A DNA stretch of 64,000 nt from Desulfitobacterium hafniense DCB-2 (GCF_000021925.1 NC_011830.1:768501-832500); one strand, 5' to 3'; shown: positions 34,639-43,803, counted from the first letter of the stretch. Translations and numbers: made by a program. The notes: generated from the letters alone by a model not told the origin.

Positions 34639-36260
34639 TGGAGGGGAAGGCTCAACCCGGGATCACCTATCATGCGGAAGCAAGACAAGCCTTGGTGCGG
34701 GGTGTCACCCAGGTGGCGGAACTGGTGCGGCGGACTATGGGACCCCAAGGGCAAAATATTGTCATTGAACAAAAGGTGGGGTATCCCCTGATCACCAAAG
34801 ACGGAGCAACGGTGGCCAAACACGTGCATCTTCCCGACCGGAAGGAAAATATGGGAGCACGCCTGTGTAAGGAGGTGGCCAGGCAAACCGATGAATTAAC
34901 GGGGGACGGGACAACCACTGCCATCGTTTTGCTGCAGGCTATGCTGCAAGGGGGGCTGCAGCTGATTGAAGCGGGGGTCGAGCCGGCCCGGCTGAGGCAA
35001 GGGATGGAGCGGGCGGTCCGGCTGGTTTGTGCGGAGATTACCCGGCAGAGCTATCCGGCAACCATGGAGCGGCTTGAGCAAACTGCGGCAACTGCCGCGA
35101 AGGATTCGGCCTTAGGTGCGCTCATTGCTCAAGCCATGGAAAAGGCAGGCCCCCTGGGCAATATCACCCTGCGTGAGAGCATAGGACGTCAGACGTATCT
35201 GGAATTCAGGGAGGGGCTGGAATTAAAGTGCGGCTATCTCTCACCTTATTTTGTGGACAAGGACCAGCCACCGACGATTCGGATGGAGAATCCCTATATT
35301 TTAGCAACGGATCAGATCATCAGGAACCTGGAACAGATTCAGTCCATTCTCAGGGCATGTGACTGGGAGAAGCGGCCTCTGTTGATCGTTGCCGGCCATG
35401 TTACCGGAGATGCCTTAGGGATGCTTGTCAATCATCGTGCTTCCGGAACGGCTAGGGTCGTGGCGGTACGGGCTCCCGGAACCGGAATGGACCGGCTGGG
35501 GTATCTGGATGATCTTGCTGTGGTCACAGGGGGAAGGGTCATTGCCCCCCATACAGGACTCACCCTGGAGACTATGGCGAAAAGCATGCTTGGACAGGCT
35601 GCCGGAGTCGTTGTCAGCCGTGATAAAACTCTGGTGGTAGGCGGGGCCGGTGATAAAGCCGGGATTGTCCGGCAGACCAAACGCTTGATGGTTTTGCAGG
35701 CTCAAACCTCCGCCGGGGAGGAAAAAGAAAGGCTGCAGGAACGAATTGCCGCGCTCAGTGGCGGTGCAGCCATTATTCAGATCGGTGCCGATACCCAAAT
35801 GGCCTTGCGGGAAAAGAAAGACCGGCTCAATGATGCTCTGAAAGCTGCCAGAGCGGCTGCGGAGAACGGAGTCGTGCCGGGCGGGGGAACAAGCTTGCTC
35901 CAGGCGGCCAAAACCCTTGATACGGTTCAATTGGCTTCTCAGGATGAAGAGGCCGGGGTACGCCTGGTGCAGCGGGCCTTAGCCGCTCCTCTGCAGCAGA
36001 TCGCGGAGAATGGGGGGGGAAATGGCGCGAAAATTGTCAGGATGGCAGGCCAGCAGGAATATGGCTGGGGCTATGATGCTCTGACCGGCCGGTTCACCGA
36101 TCTCTGGCAAGAGGGCATTACCGATCCGGTTAAAGTAGTCCTTACCGCACTTACTAAAGCCGTGGGCATTGCTTCGCTGCTGCTGACAACGGAAGCCCTG
36201 CTGGAGAAGGAGCCCATGCATTATATTTTTGAGGCGCCGGATTTCAGCACGATGATTTAA
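34635..36260 (+). CDS. cprE: CprE-like GroEL-family chaperonin
   Basis: 541 residues aligned over the whole GroEL fold: ATP-site motifs GPQGQNIVIE, KDGATVAKHV and TGDGTTTAIVL (about 84-94), and VVPGGGTSLL near the C-terminus. It has no GGM-rich tail. CprE is proposed to help fold or mature the dehalogenase together with CprD. It is more divergent than housekeeping GroEL and no groES is nearby. The start overlaps the cprZ stop (ATGA). Confidence 0.9.
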   Translation: MMEGKAQPGITYHAEARQALVRGVTQVAELVRRTMGPQGQNIVIEQKVGYPLITKDGATVAKHVHLPDRKENMGARLCKEVARQTDELTGDGTTTAIVLLQAMLQGGLQLIEAGVEPARLRQGMERAVRLVCAEITRQSYPATMERLEQTAATAAKDSALGALIAQAMEKAGPLGNITLRESIGRQTYLEFREGLELKCGYLSPYFVDKDQPPTIRMENPYILATDQIIRNLEQIQSILRACDWEKRPLLIVAGHVTGDALGMLVNHRASGTARVVAVRAPGTGMDRLGYLDDLAVVTGGRVIAPHTGLTLETMAKSMLGQAAGVVVSRDKTLVVGGAGDKAGIVRQTKRLMVLQAQTSAGEEKERLQERIAALSGGAAIIQIGADTQMALREKKDRLNDALKAARAAAENGVVPGGGTSLLQAAKTLDTVQLASQDEEAGVRLVQRALAAPLQQIAENGGGNGAKIVRMAGQQEYGWGYDALTGRFTDLWQEGITDPVKVVLTALTKAVGIASLLLTTEALLEKEPMHYIFEAPDFSTMI

Positions 36261-36313
36261 ATGGACGGAAAATAATCGCATATTCTCGGAAAATACGAAG
36301 GAAGGTCTGTAGG

Positions 36314-37495
36314 ATGAAACGATTTTTACCTTTTATCTTGATTGCAGCCCTGGCAGCGGCTTATCTTTACGGGCATTTTGCCAATCAGATGGATGCTGCT
36401 TTAGTTCAGGACTATTATCGGCAGTTGATGCCGGAGGCAGCCAGCTATGAAGCTATTAATGACAGAACAGCCAAAGCAGTGGGAAGTGATGGGGCGGTAC
36501 TGGCCTATCTTGGTGTCAGCAGCAATGTTGGTTATGGCGGGCCCATAATGGTAGGAACCATCCTGAATCAGGAGGGCTCATTGCAGGGGGTGGAGATTCT
36601 CGAACATAAGGAAACGCCGGCCTACATCAATAAGATCACTAAAGCCGGGTACTTTCGCCAGTATGAAGGAAAAAAAGGCAATGATGCCCTGACAGGGGGC
36701 TATGATATTGAGCTGATTTCCGGGGCCACCCTATCGACCCGGGCTATCGCCAAATCGGTACAGGAAGCTGCCCATACGATTGTGAAGGCCGAACTGAACC
36801 AGACACCTCAAGACGCTAAAATTCCCTGGCAGGTTGGGATTAAGGAAATCGCGGTAACTGCTCTTGTGGTGCTGTCCATTCTCATGCCCCGCTTTCCTAA
36901 ACTGAGGAAATACCGTTTGCTCTTTTTGGGTCTGAGCGTGGTTGTTCTGGGCTTCTGGCTTAACCGTTCTTTATCCATGGGTCATATCAGTGCCTTGTTT
37001 ATGGGATACTTCCCGTCACCCCGGGAAAACCTGATCTGGTACTTGATCTTGGCCGGGGCCTTGCTGCCGGCTCTGTTCAGCGGGAAAAATCTCTACTGCA
37101 CCTACGTCTGTCCCTTCTGCGGCGTTCAGGAAGGGACCCATCTTCTGAGCAGAATGAATCTGCCTCTGGGCAAGTACGGCCGCTGGCTCCGCGCCGGCAA
37201 AGAAATCATTTTGTTTCTGACTCTGCTGCTGGCGTTTTTATTCGCCAATCCCTCTTTCTCCAGCTTCGAGCCCTTTGGAACGATGTTTGGCTGGAACGGC
37301 ACGAGCTATCAATGGTATCTGCTCTTTATTATTTTGGTGACCAGCTTTCTTTACCGCCGTTTCTGGTGTGTGGCCCTTTGTCCTGTGGGTACGTTCCTGG
37401 ATAAGGCCGCCCAGCTGGGACGGAAAATCAAAGAAGTTATCGGAGCTGCTGGTCGGAAAAAAGCGGGAAAGGTGGAGTTGAAAGGTGAAGGCTGA
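36314..37495 (+). CDS. cprC: CprC/RdhC: FMN-binding NosR-like membrane protein
   Basis: 393 residues. N-terminal span, FMN-binding domain (motif ISGATLSTRAIA), then several spans with CTYVCPFCG and CVALCPVGT motifs. Very similar to the 55136 protein. In contrast to the canonical cluster it follows cprE directly, with no rdhBA between. The tiny ORF at 37485 overlaps its end. Confidence 0.92.
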   Translation: MKRFLPFILIAALAAAYLYGHFANQMDAALVQDYYRQLMPEAASYEAINDRTAKAVGSDGAVLAYLGVSSNVGYGGPIMVGTILNQEGSLQGVEILEHKETPAYINKITKAGYFRQYEGKKGNDALTGGYDIELISGATLSTRAIAKSVQEAAHTIVKAELNQTPQDAKIPWQVGIKEIAVTALVVLSILMPRFPKLRKYRLLFLGLSVVVLGFWLNRSLSMGHISALFMGYFPSPRENLIWYLILAGALLPALFSGKNLYCTYVCPFCGVQEGTHLLSRMNLPLGKYGRWLRAGKEIILFLTLLLAFLFANPSFSSFEPFGTMFGWNGTSYQWYLLFIILVTSFLYRRFWCVALCPVGTFLDKAAQLGRKIKEVIGAAGRKKAGKVELKGEG

Positions 37496-37589
37496 ACTGT
37501 CAACGATCTTGCCGGGAGTTGCTTATGTTTTGACTCTTATATTGATCGGACTTGTCATCTTTGAAAACTGGACCCTGGCAATAAGCTGA
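37485..37589 (+). CDS. Tiny single-span membrane protein after cprC
   Basis: 34 residues from GTG 37485, 7 bases after GGTGGAG, overlapping the cprC end by 11 bases. One hydrophobic helix (ILPGVAYVLTLILIGLVIF), then ENWTLAIS. The VI(L/F)ExW ending is shared with the 56304 ORF in the same place of the sister cluster, which argues that it is a real gene. Confidence 0.65.
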   Translation: MKAELSTILPGVAYVLTLILIGLVIFENWTLAIS

Positions 37590-37606
37590 AGAGGAAGGAA
37601 TGCATC

Positions 37607-39178
37607 ATGGAAAGGGTTTCTTTATGCGGAGAGAAAGCCAGACAGGCACTTATCGAAGGAATAAACAGCGTTGCCGACTGTGTCAGAATCACCCTGGGCC
37701 CCAAGGGCAGGAACGTGGTTCTGGAGCCGCTGGTGGGACGGCCGAAAATTACCAATGACGGGGCCAGCATCGCGGGAATCATCTCAGTTCCGAACCGGTT
37801 TCATAATCTCGGCTGTCAGATTATCCGGGAAGCTGCGGAGAAGACCAATGATCTGGCCGGAGACGGGACGACCACTGCTGTCGTTTTGGCCCAGGCCATG
37901 ATTGAAGAAGGGATGAAGCAGATCGCTGCCGGACTTAATCCGGTCTGCCTGATTAAGGGTCTGGAGCGGGGAGCCGCAGCGGTGGTTGAGGCCGTGCGGG
38001 TGCAGGCTGTCAAAGTGACAGAACTTGAGCAGGTAGCTCAGGTGGGCGCCATTTCCTCCGGCGATCCGGCTCTTGGAAAACTGCTGGCCGAGGCGGTGGG
38101 TAAGGTTGGTTTTCAGGGCATCATCACCATTGAGGAAGGGAAAGGGCTGCAGCCCTATTTGGAAATTAAACACGGCATTTCCTTTAATAAAGGCTGCTTC
38201 ACCCCGAAAATCGTAAAATCCTGGGAGCGGAAATCGGAAGCCCTGACGGATGCTTTTATCCTGATTGTGGATGGGCGGCTCAGCACCGCCGATGAAATTT
38301 TTGCCGTGCTGCAGCTGACTGTTAAATATGAGAAGCCACTGCTGCTCATTGCCGAAGATATTGGCATAGACTTGCTGGCCTTGCTGCTGGCCAATAAGCA
38401 AAAGGGAACCATGAACGCCGTCGCCGTTCAGTCTCCGGGCTCCGGGGAACGCCGCAAGGAATATCTGCAGGACATTGCCATACTGACTGGCGGTACGGTG
38501 ATCGGTGAAGAAAACGGAATCATTTTGGAAGAAGTGACAGAAGAGCATTTGGGCCGGGCCGGGAAGATTCTGGCTGACAATAACAGCACCACAATCATCG
38601 GCGGAATGGGCGACCCCCGGCAAATCAGCCTGCGCTGCAGCCAGGTCCGCCGGGAATATGAGGGGCGGTTGCCGGGGTGGCGCAGGGGCAAGCTGGCGGA
38701 ACGGCTGGGCTGGCTGCAGGGCGGTGTAGCCGTGGTTTACACCGGAGCGCCTACCCGGCTGGAGCTTCAGGAGCAAAAAGACCGGCTGGAGGATGCGGTG
38801 AACTCCGTACGGGTGGCCGTCAGCGAAGGGATTGTACCGGGGGGTGGAACCGCTTTGCTGGAAGCAAGACGGTCACTGTCCAAGCTTGGGTGCAAAGAAA
38901 AAGAGAGCGAAGCAGGGCTGCACATTCTTTACAAGGCTTTGGAAGCTCCGCTGCGCCGGATTGTCATCAATGCTGGGGGCGATCCTGATGCCGTGTTGGA
39001 AACCATTGAGGAACTGCCTCAAGGTCATGGCTATCATGCGGCTGAGAACCGGTTTGTCGACATGCTGGAGAGTGGGATCAGCGACCCGGTCCAGGTGACC
39101 TGTGCCGCGCTGAGAAGTGCGGTTTCCATTGCCACTCTGGTGATCGGCACAGGAGGCGTGGTTATCCGCGGTCAATAG
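37607..39178 (+). CDS. cprD: CprD-like GroEL-family chaperonin
   Basis: 523 residues with the GroEL ATP motifs (TLGPKGRNVVLE, AGDGTTTAVVLAQ) and GIVPGGGTALL. It resembles the 56462 protein more than the CprE proteins, so it is CprD. A second chaperonin with its own partner gene suggests CprD and CprE act as a specialised pair on dehalogenases (known proposal for the cpr cluster). Last gene of the operon; terminator follows. Confidence 0.9.
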   Translation: MERVSLCGEKARQALIEGINSVADCVRITLGPKGRNVVLEPLVGRPKITNDGASIAGIISVPNRFHNLGCQIIREAAEKTNDLAGDGTTTAVVLAQAMIEEGMKQIAAGLNPVCLIKGLERGAAAVVEAVRVQAVKVTELEQVAQVGAISSGDPALGKLLAEAVGKVGFQGIITIEEGKGLQPYLEIKHGISFNKGCFTPKIVKSWERKSEALTDAFILIVDGRLSTADEIFAVLQLTVKYEKPLLLIAEDIGIDLLALLLANKQKGTMNAVAVQSPGSGERRKEYLQDIAILTGGTVIGEENGIILEEVTEEHLGRAGKILADNNSTTIIGGMGDPRQISLRCSQVRREYEGRLPGWRRGKLAERLGWLQGGVAVVYTGAPTRLELQEQKDRLEDAVNSVRVAVSEGIVPGGGTALLEARRSLSKLGCKEKESEAGLHILYKALEAPLRRIVINAGGDPDAVLETIEELPQGHGYHAAENRFVDMLESGISDPVQVTCAALRSAVSIATLVIGTGGVVIRGQ

Positions 39179-39213
39179 CAGAACAGCAGAGCATCGGATT
39201 GTTTTCTGTTTTT

Positions 39214-39241
39214 AAAACCAGGCTTGGACCTGGTTTTCTTT
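39214..39241 (+). terminator. Rho-independent terminator after cprD-like gene
   Basis: Stem AAAACCAGG / CCTGGTTTT with a 6-base loop, then CTTTAT. Confidence 0.8.
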
Positions 39242-39284
39242 ATAGTTCAAATGGTTTAAATATTTAAAAAATAGTAGTTCCTCC

Positions 39285-39326
39285 TTAGCATGCACTAAAT
39301 TCCTTTGTCAAGAAACTTGCTATACT
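39285..39326 (+). promoter_or_regulatory. Dehalobox-like promoter of O-demethylase-type operon
   Basis: TTAGCATGCACTAA at 39285-39298 and -10 TATACT at 39321-39326, centre to -10 exactly 29.5 bp. The distance is identical to the rdh/cpr promoters. Confidence 0.75.
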
Positions 39327-39370
39327 TGTATACACAAGCTTAATAAAAAATATAGGGAGGATGACTTGAA

Positions 39371-40006
39371 GTGATTGATTTAAATGCCTCGGCCCAAGCC
39401 ATGTCTGATTTGGATGAGGGGGCCATTAACGAAGTGGTGGACAAAGTTATGGCCAAGGCGGATGCCGATGCTGCTCAAGAATTGATTAAAGCCTTTCAGC
39501 AAGGAATGACTAAAGTGGGTGAACGCTTTGATTCAGGCGAGTATTTCATTGGGGATTTGATTTTCGCGGGAGAAATTTTGCAGGCGGCGATGGATAAGCT
39601 CAAACCGGCTCTATCGGGAGATGCCTTGGAAAAGAGAGCTAAGATCGTACTGGCCACTGTGGAAGGAGACCTTCATGATATCGGCAAAAATATTTTCAGA
39701 ACCATGGCCGAGGCCAGCGGGTTTGAAGTCTTTGACCTGGGCATTGATGTACCAGTAAAGATCATTGTGGATAAGGTGAAAGAGGTTAATCCTGAAATCG
39801 TCGGTCTGAGCGGAGTACTGACCTTGGCTCTGGACAGTATGAGAGAAACCGTTGATGCTTTAAAAGCTGAAGGTCTTAGAAACGATCTCAAGGTCATTAT
39901 CGGTGGAGTGCCTGTCAATGAGAACGTATGCCAACGTGTTGGTGCCGATGATTTTTCCACGAATGCCGCTGATGGCGTAAAAATATGTCAAAGATGGGTG
40001 GGCTGA
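39371..40006 (+). CDS. Methyltransferase corrinoid protein
   Basis: 211 residues: an N-terminal helical cap (about 15-90) and a C-terminal cobalamin-binding Rossmann domain with the signature DLHDIGKN (about 99-106), whose His is the lower cobalt ligand, and VGLSGVLTL and IIGGVPV segments. It carries the methyl group between the two methyltransferases encoded next. GTG start 10 bases after GGGAGG. Confidence 0.93.
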   Translation: MIDLNASAQAMSDLDEGAINEVVDKVMAKADADAAQELIKAFQQGMTKVGERFDSGEYFIGDLIFAGEILQAAMDKLKPALSGDALEKRAKIVLATVEGDLHDIGKNIFRTMAEASGFEVFDLGIDVPVKIIVDKVKEVNPEIVGLSGVLTLALDSMRETVDALKAEGLRNDLKVIIGGVPVNENVCQRVGADDFSTNAADGVKICQRWVG

Positions 40007-40010
40007 TCAA

Positions 40011-41186
40011 ATGAGTGAAGTCGGAAACCTCTATCAGGAGCGTGTGGAGCGTGTTTTCAAAACCTTAAGGCTGGAACAGGCCGACCGGGTTCCGGTATTG
40101 GGGACTTATGGAACCTGGAGCGCCTATTATGCAGGATACACCGATTCCGAGACCAACTGGGACACCGATAAATGCGGCAAGGCCATGCTGAAGGTGGCCG
40201 GGGATATCCCGATGGATATGACTCATCAGGTCTTCAACAGACCGGGCAGTGTTTATCAGGCTCTGGGGAGCAAAGCGTTTCATTATCTGAGCGAAAGCAA
40301 TATCGTCCAATATTCCGACCAATCCGCCAATATTATGAAAGAAGACGAGTATCGCGAATTCAGCGGGGATCCCTTCCGTTTTTTTGTGGACAAGATTCTG
40401 CCGCGTAAATATAGGGAGCTGGCTCAGGATTCGCCGGTCAGAGATTTAGCCTTGACCAAAGGTGCCATGCAATTCGGCATGTATGGCGGCAAAAAGGGGG
40501 CTATCAAAGCTGCACTTGCCCAGCAATGCAAAATGCCCTTGCTGTTTGACGGCGTTATTCTTCATCCTCTGGATTGGATTGCCGACTTTTTCCGGGGTAT
40601 TAAAGGTGTATTCATGGACATCCGCCGCCGCCCGGAAGAACTGGCTGAGGCTGTTGAGGCACTTACGCCGCTGGTCATGCGGTTCGGTATGGGTCAGGTT
40701 CATATGGCGCCGCCGAGGCCGAATCCCAAAGTCCTGATGATGCCTTTACATCTTCCTACTATGTTAAATACAAAGGATTTTAATAAATACTATTGGCCAT
40801 CCTTCAAGAAGGTTATGGAGTTTTTTGCTGCCCATGATATCTATGTGATCCCCTTCTATGAAGGGGACTGGTCACGCTATTACGATCATCTTCAGGAGCT
40901 GCCAGCAAAAAAAACCATGGGCTGGTTCGAACATGGTGAACCGAAAGAACTGAAGCAGAAACTGGGCAATACTCTTTGCCTGATCGGCCTTTTCCCTACG
41001 ACCTTGCTGCAGTATGGAACAAAAGAAGAATGCATCGCTAAAGCTAAAGAGCTGGTGGATGCTTTGGCTCCCGGCGGCGGCTATATTTTTGGTACGGATA
41101 AAGAAGTCATCTCACCTAAAGATGCCAAAGCCGAAAATATTATCGCTATAAACAAATTTGTTATGGAATACGGTATCTACAGCTGA
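40011..41186 (+). CDS. Uroporphyrinogen-decarboxylase-family methyltransferase I
   Basis: 391 residues of the URO-D/MtaA-like fold. In corrinoid methyl-transfer systems such proteins move a methyl group from a substrate (for example a phenyl methyl ether or methylamine) to the corrinoid protein. With the genes on either side it forms a complete three-component unit of the O-demethylase kind known in acetogens and Desulfitobacterium. The exact substrate is not deducible. Four bases follow the corrinoid-protein stop. Confidence 0.85.
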   Translation: MSEVGNLYQERVERVFKTLRLEQADRVPVLGTYGTWSAYYAGYTDSETNWDTDKCGKAMLKVAGDIPMDMTHQVFNRPGSVYQALGSKAFHYLSESNIVQYSDQSANIMKEDEYREFSGDPFRFFVDKILPRKYRELAQDSPVRDLALTKGAMQFGMYGGKKGAIKAALAQQCKMPLLFDGVILHPLDWIADFFRGIKGVFMDIRRRPEELAEAVEALTPLVMRFGMGQVHMAPPRPNPKVLMMPLHLPTMLNTKDFNKYYWPSFKKVMEFFAAHDIYVIPFYEGDWSRYYDHLQELPAKKTMGWFEHGEPKELKQKLGNTLCLIGLFPTTLLQYGTKEECIAKAKELVDALAPGGGYIFGTDKEVISPKDAKAENIIAINKFVMEYGIYS

Positions 41187-41201
41187 GAGGAGTAAACGAT
41201 C

Positions 41202-42011
41202 TTGATCATTATCGGTGAAAAAATCAATGGCACGATTCCCAGTGTCAAAAAGGCTATCGAAGCAAAGGATGAAAAGCTTATCCGTGATCTTGCCCTTAGG
41301 CAAAGCGAAGCCGGAGCAGATTATATCGATGTTTGCGCCAGCACTTCACCGGAGCTGGAAGTGGAAACGCTTCAATGGCTGATGGATATCGTTCAGGAAG
41401 CCACCGATACACCATTATGCATTGACAGTCCTAATCCCAGAGCCATTCAGCAAGTACTCCTTTATGCCAAAAGACCGGGGCTCATCAATTCTGTTTCCCT
41501 GGAGGGCGATAAATGCGAGGTGATTTTTCCGCTGATTCAGGGAACATCCTGGCAGGTCATTGCCCTGACCTGTGATAATTCAGGAATTCCCCAAGATGTT
41601 CAGAGCCGGGTTGAGATCGCTCAGGCTCTGGTGGAAAAAGCCCAAAGCTATGATATCGCCCAAGAGAGAATTCATATTGACCCACTGGTTATTGCTTTGT
41701 CGGCAGATAATGGGGCTTTGTTGAAATTTGCGGAGGCCACACGGCAGATCAAGGCCAATTATCCCATGATCAATGTTACTTCGGGCCTCAGTAATATTTC
41801 CTTCGGGATGCCTTTGCGGAAAGTAGTCAATCAGAACTTCCTGACTCTGGCTATGTTTGCCGGGATGGACTCCGCTATCCTGGATCCATTGAACAGGGAT
41901 CTCCTCGCCGCGCTTCTAGCCACAGAGGCCTTGCTGGGCCGGGATAAGCATTGCCGGAATTTTGCCAATGCTTATCGCAAAAACAAAATCGGCCCGCTTA
42001 AAGAGGGTTAA
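41202..42011 (+). CDS. Methyltetrahydrofolate:corrinoid protein methyltransferase II
   Basis: 269 residues, pterin-binding TIM barrel: the N-terminus IIGEKINGTIPSVKKAI, then YIDVCAST, CIDSPNP and VTSGLSNISFGMP match AcsE/MtvA-like methyltransferases. It transfers the methyl group from the corrinoid protein to tetrahydrofolate, feeding the Wood-Ljungdahl pathway. Start TTG 41202 after GAGAGGAG. Confidence 0.92.
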   Translation: MIIIGEKINGTIPSVKKAIEAKDEKLIRDLALRQSEAGADYIDVCASTSPELEVETLQWLMDIVQEATDTPLCIDSPNPRAIQQVLLYAKRPGLINSVSLEGDKCEVIFPLIQGTSWQVIALTCDNSGIPQDVQSRVEIAQALVEKAQSYDIAQERIHIDPLVIALSADNGALLKFAEATRQIKANYPMINVTSGLSNISFGMPLRKVVNQNFLTLAMFAGMDSAILDPLNRDLLAALLATEALLGRDKHCRNFANAYRKNKIGPLKEG

Positions 42012-42040
42012 AACTAAAATTCCTTAAGGGAGGTATGGGC

Positions 42041-42187
42041 ATGGAAAAACAACAATTGTTGATTCCTTGGAGTGAGATAGTCAAAGAGCATCCTGAGCTG
42101 GCTGAAAAAGATCCGGCTATGGGAATGAGCTGGGATATGAGTCAGGAAATGATTTTCTCTTATATTACGTTTTTGACGCTTTTTTAA
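42041..42187 (+). CDS. Short hypothetical protein ending the O-demethylase operon
   Basis: 48 residues, preceded by AAGGGAGG and 29 bases after the methyltransferase. Start MEKQQLLIPWSEIVKEHPEL, many Met residues in the middle. It has no recognised domain. The good ribosome site and operon place support translation. Confidence 0.55.
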   Translation: MEKQQLLIPWSEIVKEHPELAEKDPAMGMSWDMSQEMIFSYITFLTLF

Positions 42188-42257
42188 GGCCGTTGTCACC
42201 AGGTCGATAGATTGAAAAATCTTGTTGCACTGTTATCTTAAAAAAATAGGAAGACTC

Positions 42258-42318
42258 GCCAAAAGCAAGATGATCACGCTGCGTATCAGGATATAAGCGT
42301 GATCATCTTGCTTTTGGC
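42258..42318. terminator. Large hairpin terminator between convergent operons
   Basis: Perfect 23-bp inverted repeat (42258-42280 against 42296-42318) with a 15-base loop. A T-run follows on the minus strand (A-run at 42240-42246), so it ends at least the cprT transcript and probably also the plus-strand operon. Confidence 0.85.
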
Positions 42319-42357
42319 ATATCGGGAGGATAGTCGTTGGCTCAAAATTCCGCCGGT

Positions 42358-43317
42358 TCAAAATGAAGTGTCAGGCAAGCCCGTTTCGTTGTTCCACTCC
42401 CAGAGACAGTCCAGTACTTTTTCCTGCAATAAATGCTGTTGAAGAGCATCGTCTGTGGGAAAGATCAAACGAAAGCTCTGTTCGTTCCCCGCGGATTCCA
42501 GAAACTTTTCCCTGGCTTCCCGGAATTCACTGGGTTCAACCTGAATTTTTTCGATCCGGGCAATTTCCTTAAGAATAAGATCTTCCACGATGATCTCTTC
42601 GGCAAGGAGCAGGCTTTCCCGGTGCAGGGAGCGGTTATCTCCCGAGAGCAATGCCTCCAGCATCTGTGGATTGTCTGAGGTGAAGAGTTGTTTTTGCTTT
42701 TCGGCAAAAATCCGGTCAGAGACCTCTTTAAGCTCTTGCTGATCCAATTCACAGACAGATGTGGAGAAAATAGCGTTTAGAATCGCCTTCATCCTTGCTT
42801 CGGCAATAGACTGCAGCCAGTTTTCGGAGATAACTTCTTTCAACCTGCTTTTCAGTTGCTCCAGACTGCCGGCTTTGGGATCGATCTGACAGGCGATTTC
42901 ATCGGTAAGCTCCAGCGGGCGCTTGCGAATAACTTCCAAAAGGATGATATAAAACGTGACGATTTTGCCCCGCAGTCGTTCCACGGGAAAACCGGAAGGA
43001 AGCTCAAGCACCAGCTGCCAATCATCGCCGGCTTTGAGACCAATCAGCTGATCGAATTCTTTGTAGATCGAAGGATCCCCCAGGGTGAAAGTATAATTGG
43101 CTTTGGATAGCTCAGGAACGAACAGCCTATCGGATTCGGCACGTAGGTTGATGACGACTTCATCTCCGTAAGCGGCGGGTAGGTGAACCTTCCCCCATTG
43201 GTTAGCCATTTTCTTCACCGCTTCGCTGACCCCCAGCTCCAGATCATCTTCCGTAAAGAGTACAGGGGAGGGAAGAACCAGCCCTTTGTATGGTCCCAAC
43301 TTGATCAGTTTATGCAT
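42358..43317 (-). CDS. cprT: CprT-like trigger-factor chaperone (paralogue)
   Basis: 319 residues from ATG 43317 (GGAGGG 10 bases before). FKBP-like PPIase domain, then a helical C-terminal domain; no ribosome-docking domain. Start HKLIKLGPYKGLVLP parallels HKFLMGPYKELNLK of the 49393 gene. CprT/PceT proteins bind dehalogenase Tat leaders. It has its own minus-strand dehalobox promoter. Confidence 0.88.
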   Translation of the reverse strand: MHKLIKLGPYKGLVLPSPVLFTEDDLELGVSEAVKKMANQWGKVHLPAAYGDEVVINLRAESDRLFVPELSKANYTFTLGDPSIYKEFDQLIGLKAGDDWQLVLELPSGFPVERLRGKIVTFYIILLEVIRKRPLELTDEIACQIDPKAGSLEQLKSRLKEVISENWLQSIAEARMKAILNAIFSTSVCELDQQELKEVSDRIFAEKQKQLFTSDNPQMLEALLSGDNRSLHRESLLLAEEIIVEDLILKEIARIEKIQVEPSEFREAREKFLESAGNEQSFRLIFPTDDALQQHLLQEKVLDCLWEWNNETGLPDTSF

Positions 43318-43369
43318 CGGATATTTACCCTCCATAAGGTACAGTTCAGTACTGTCGATACTTGTCTAT

Positions 43370-43411
43370 AGTGTATCAGAAATTCACAAGCAATTTTTTA
43401 GCGTATGCAAA
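43370..43411 (-). promoter_or_regulatory. Dehalobox-like promoter of cprT paralogue
   Basis: On the minus strand the box TTTGCATACGCTAA (43411-43398) is followed by a fair -10 TACACT (43375-43370), 29.5 bp from centre. Confidence 0.65.
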
Positions 43412-43534
43412 AAAATTCAATAATCCGCTCCATTACAACTTCTTTCGCCTTATTAGTTAAATATCACTAACAAAACGCCTTTTTTCTGGTTATTATTGTG
43501 GTATAACACTGATGGTGCAAAGGAGTGCTTTACC

Positions 43535-43705
43535 ATGCCCGACTATATGAAGATGTATTTTCAATTGGCGGCTAAAGTCGCCGATGCGATTGATTTGCTT
43601 CAGGAAGCCCTGGAGCAGGGGGAAGATGATTTCATGAGTGATGAAAAAGAGAATACAATAGTCAAACTTTTCGATATTAAGAAAGGAAAGGATGAAGATG
43701 AGTAA
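43535..43705 (+). CDS. Small acidic hypothetical protein
   Basis: 56 residues from ATG 43535 with AAAGGAG upstream. MPDYMKMYFQLAAKVADAIDLL is helical and the end is strongly charged (KKGKDEDE). Similar short proteins are common in clostridia, with no known role. Confidence 0.65.
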   Translation: MPDYMKMYFQLAAKVADAIDLLQEALEQGEDDFMSDEKENTIVKLFDIKKGKDEDE

Positions 43706-43803
43706 GAGAACTTGCATTTATTTCATCTATTTCTTTTGATCTTCTTGACATTTACTGACACGTTTTATAAAATACCAATATGAGTCTTTATGCTGTTATT
43801 TAT

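Noticed and set aside
42014..42199. Minus-strand ORF opposite the 48-codon ORF
   Set aside because: No ribosome site, and the plus-strand ORF has AAGGGAGG and operon context.
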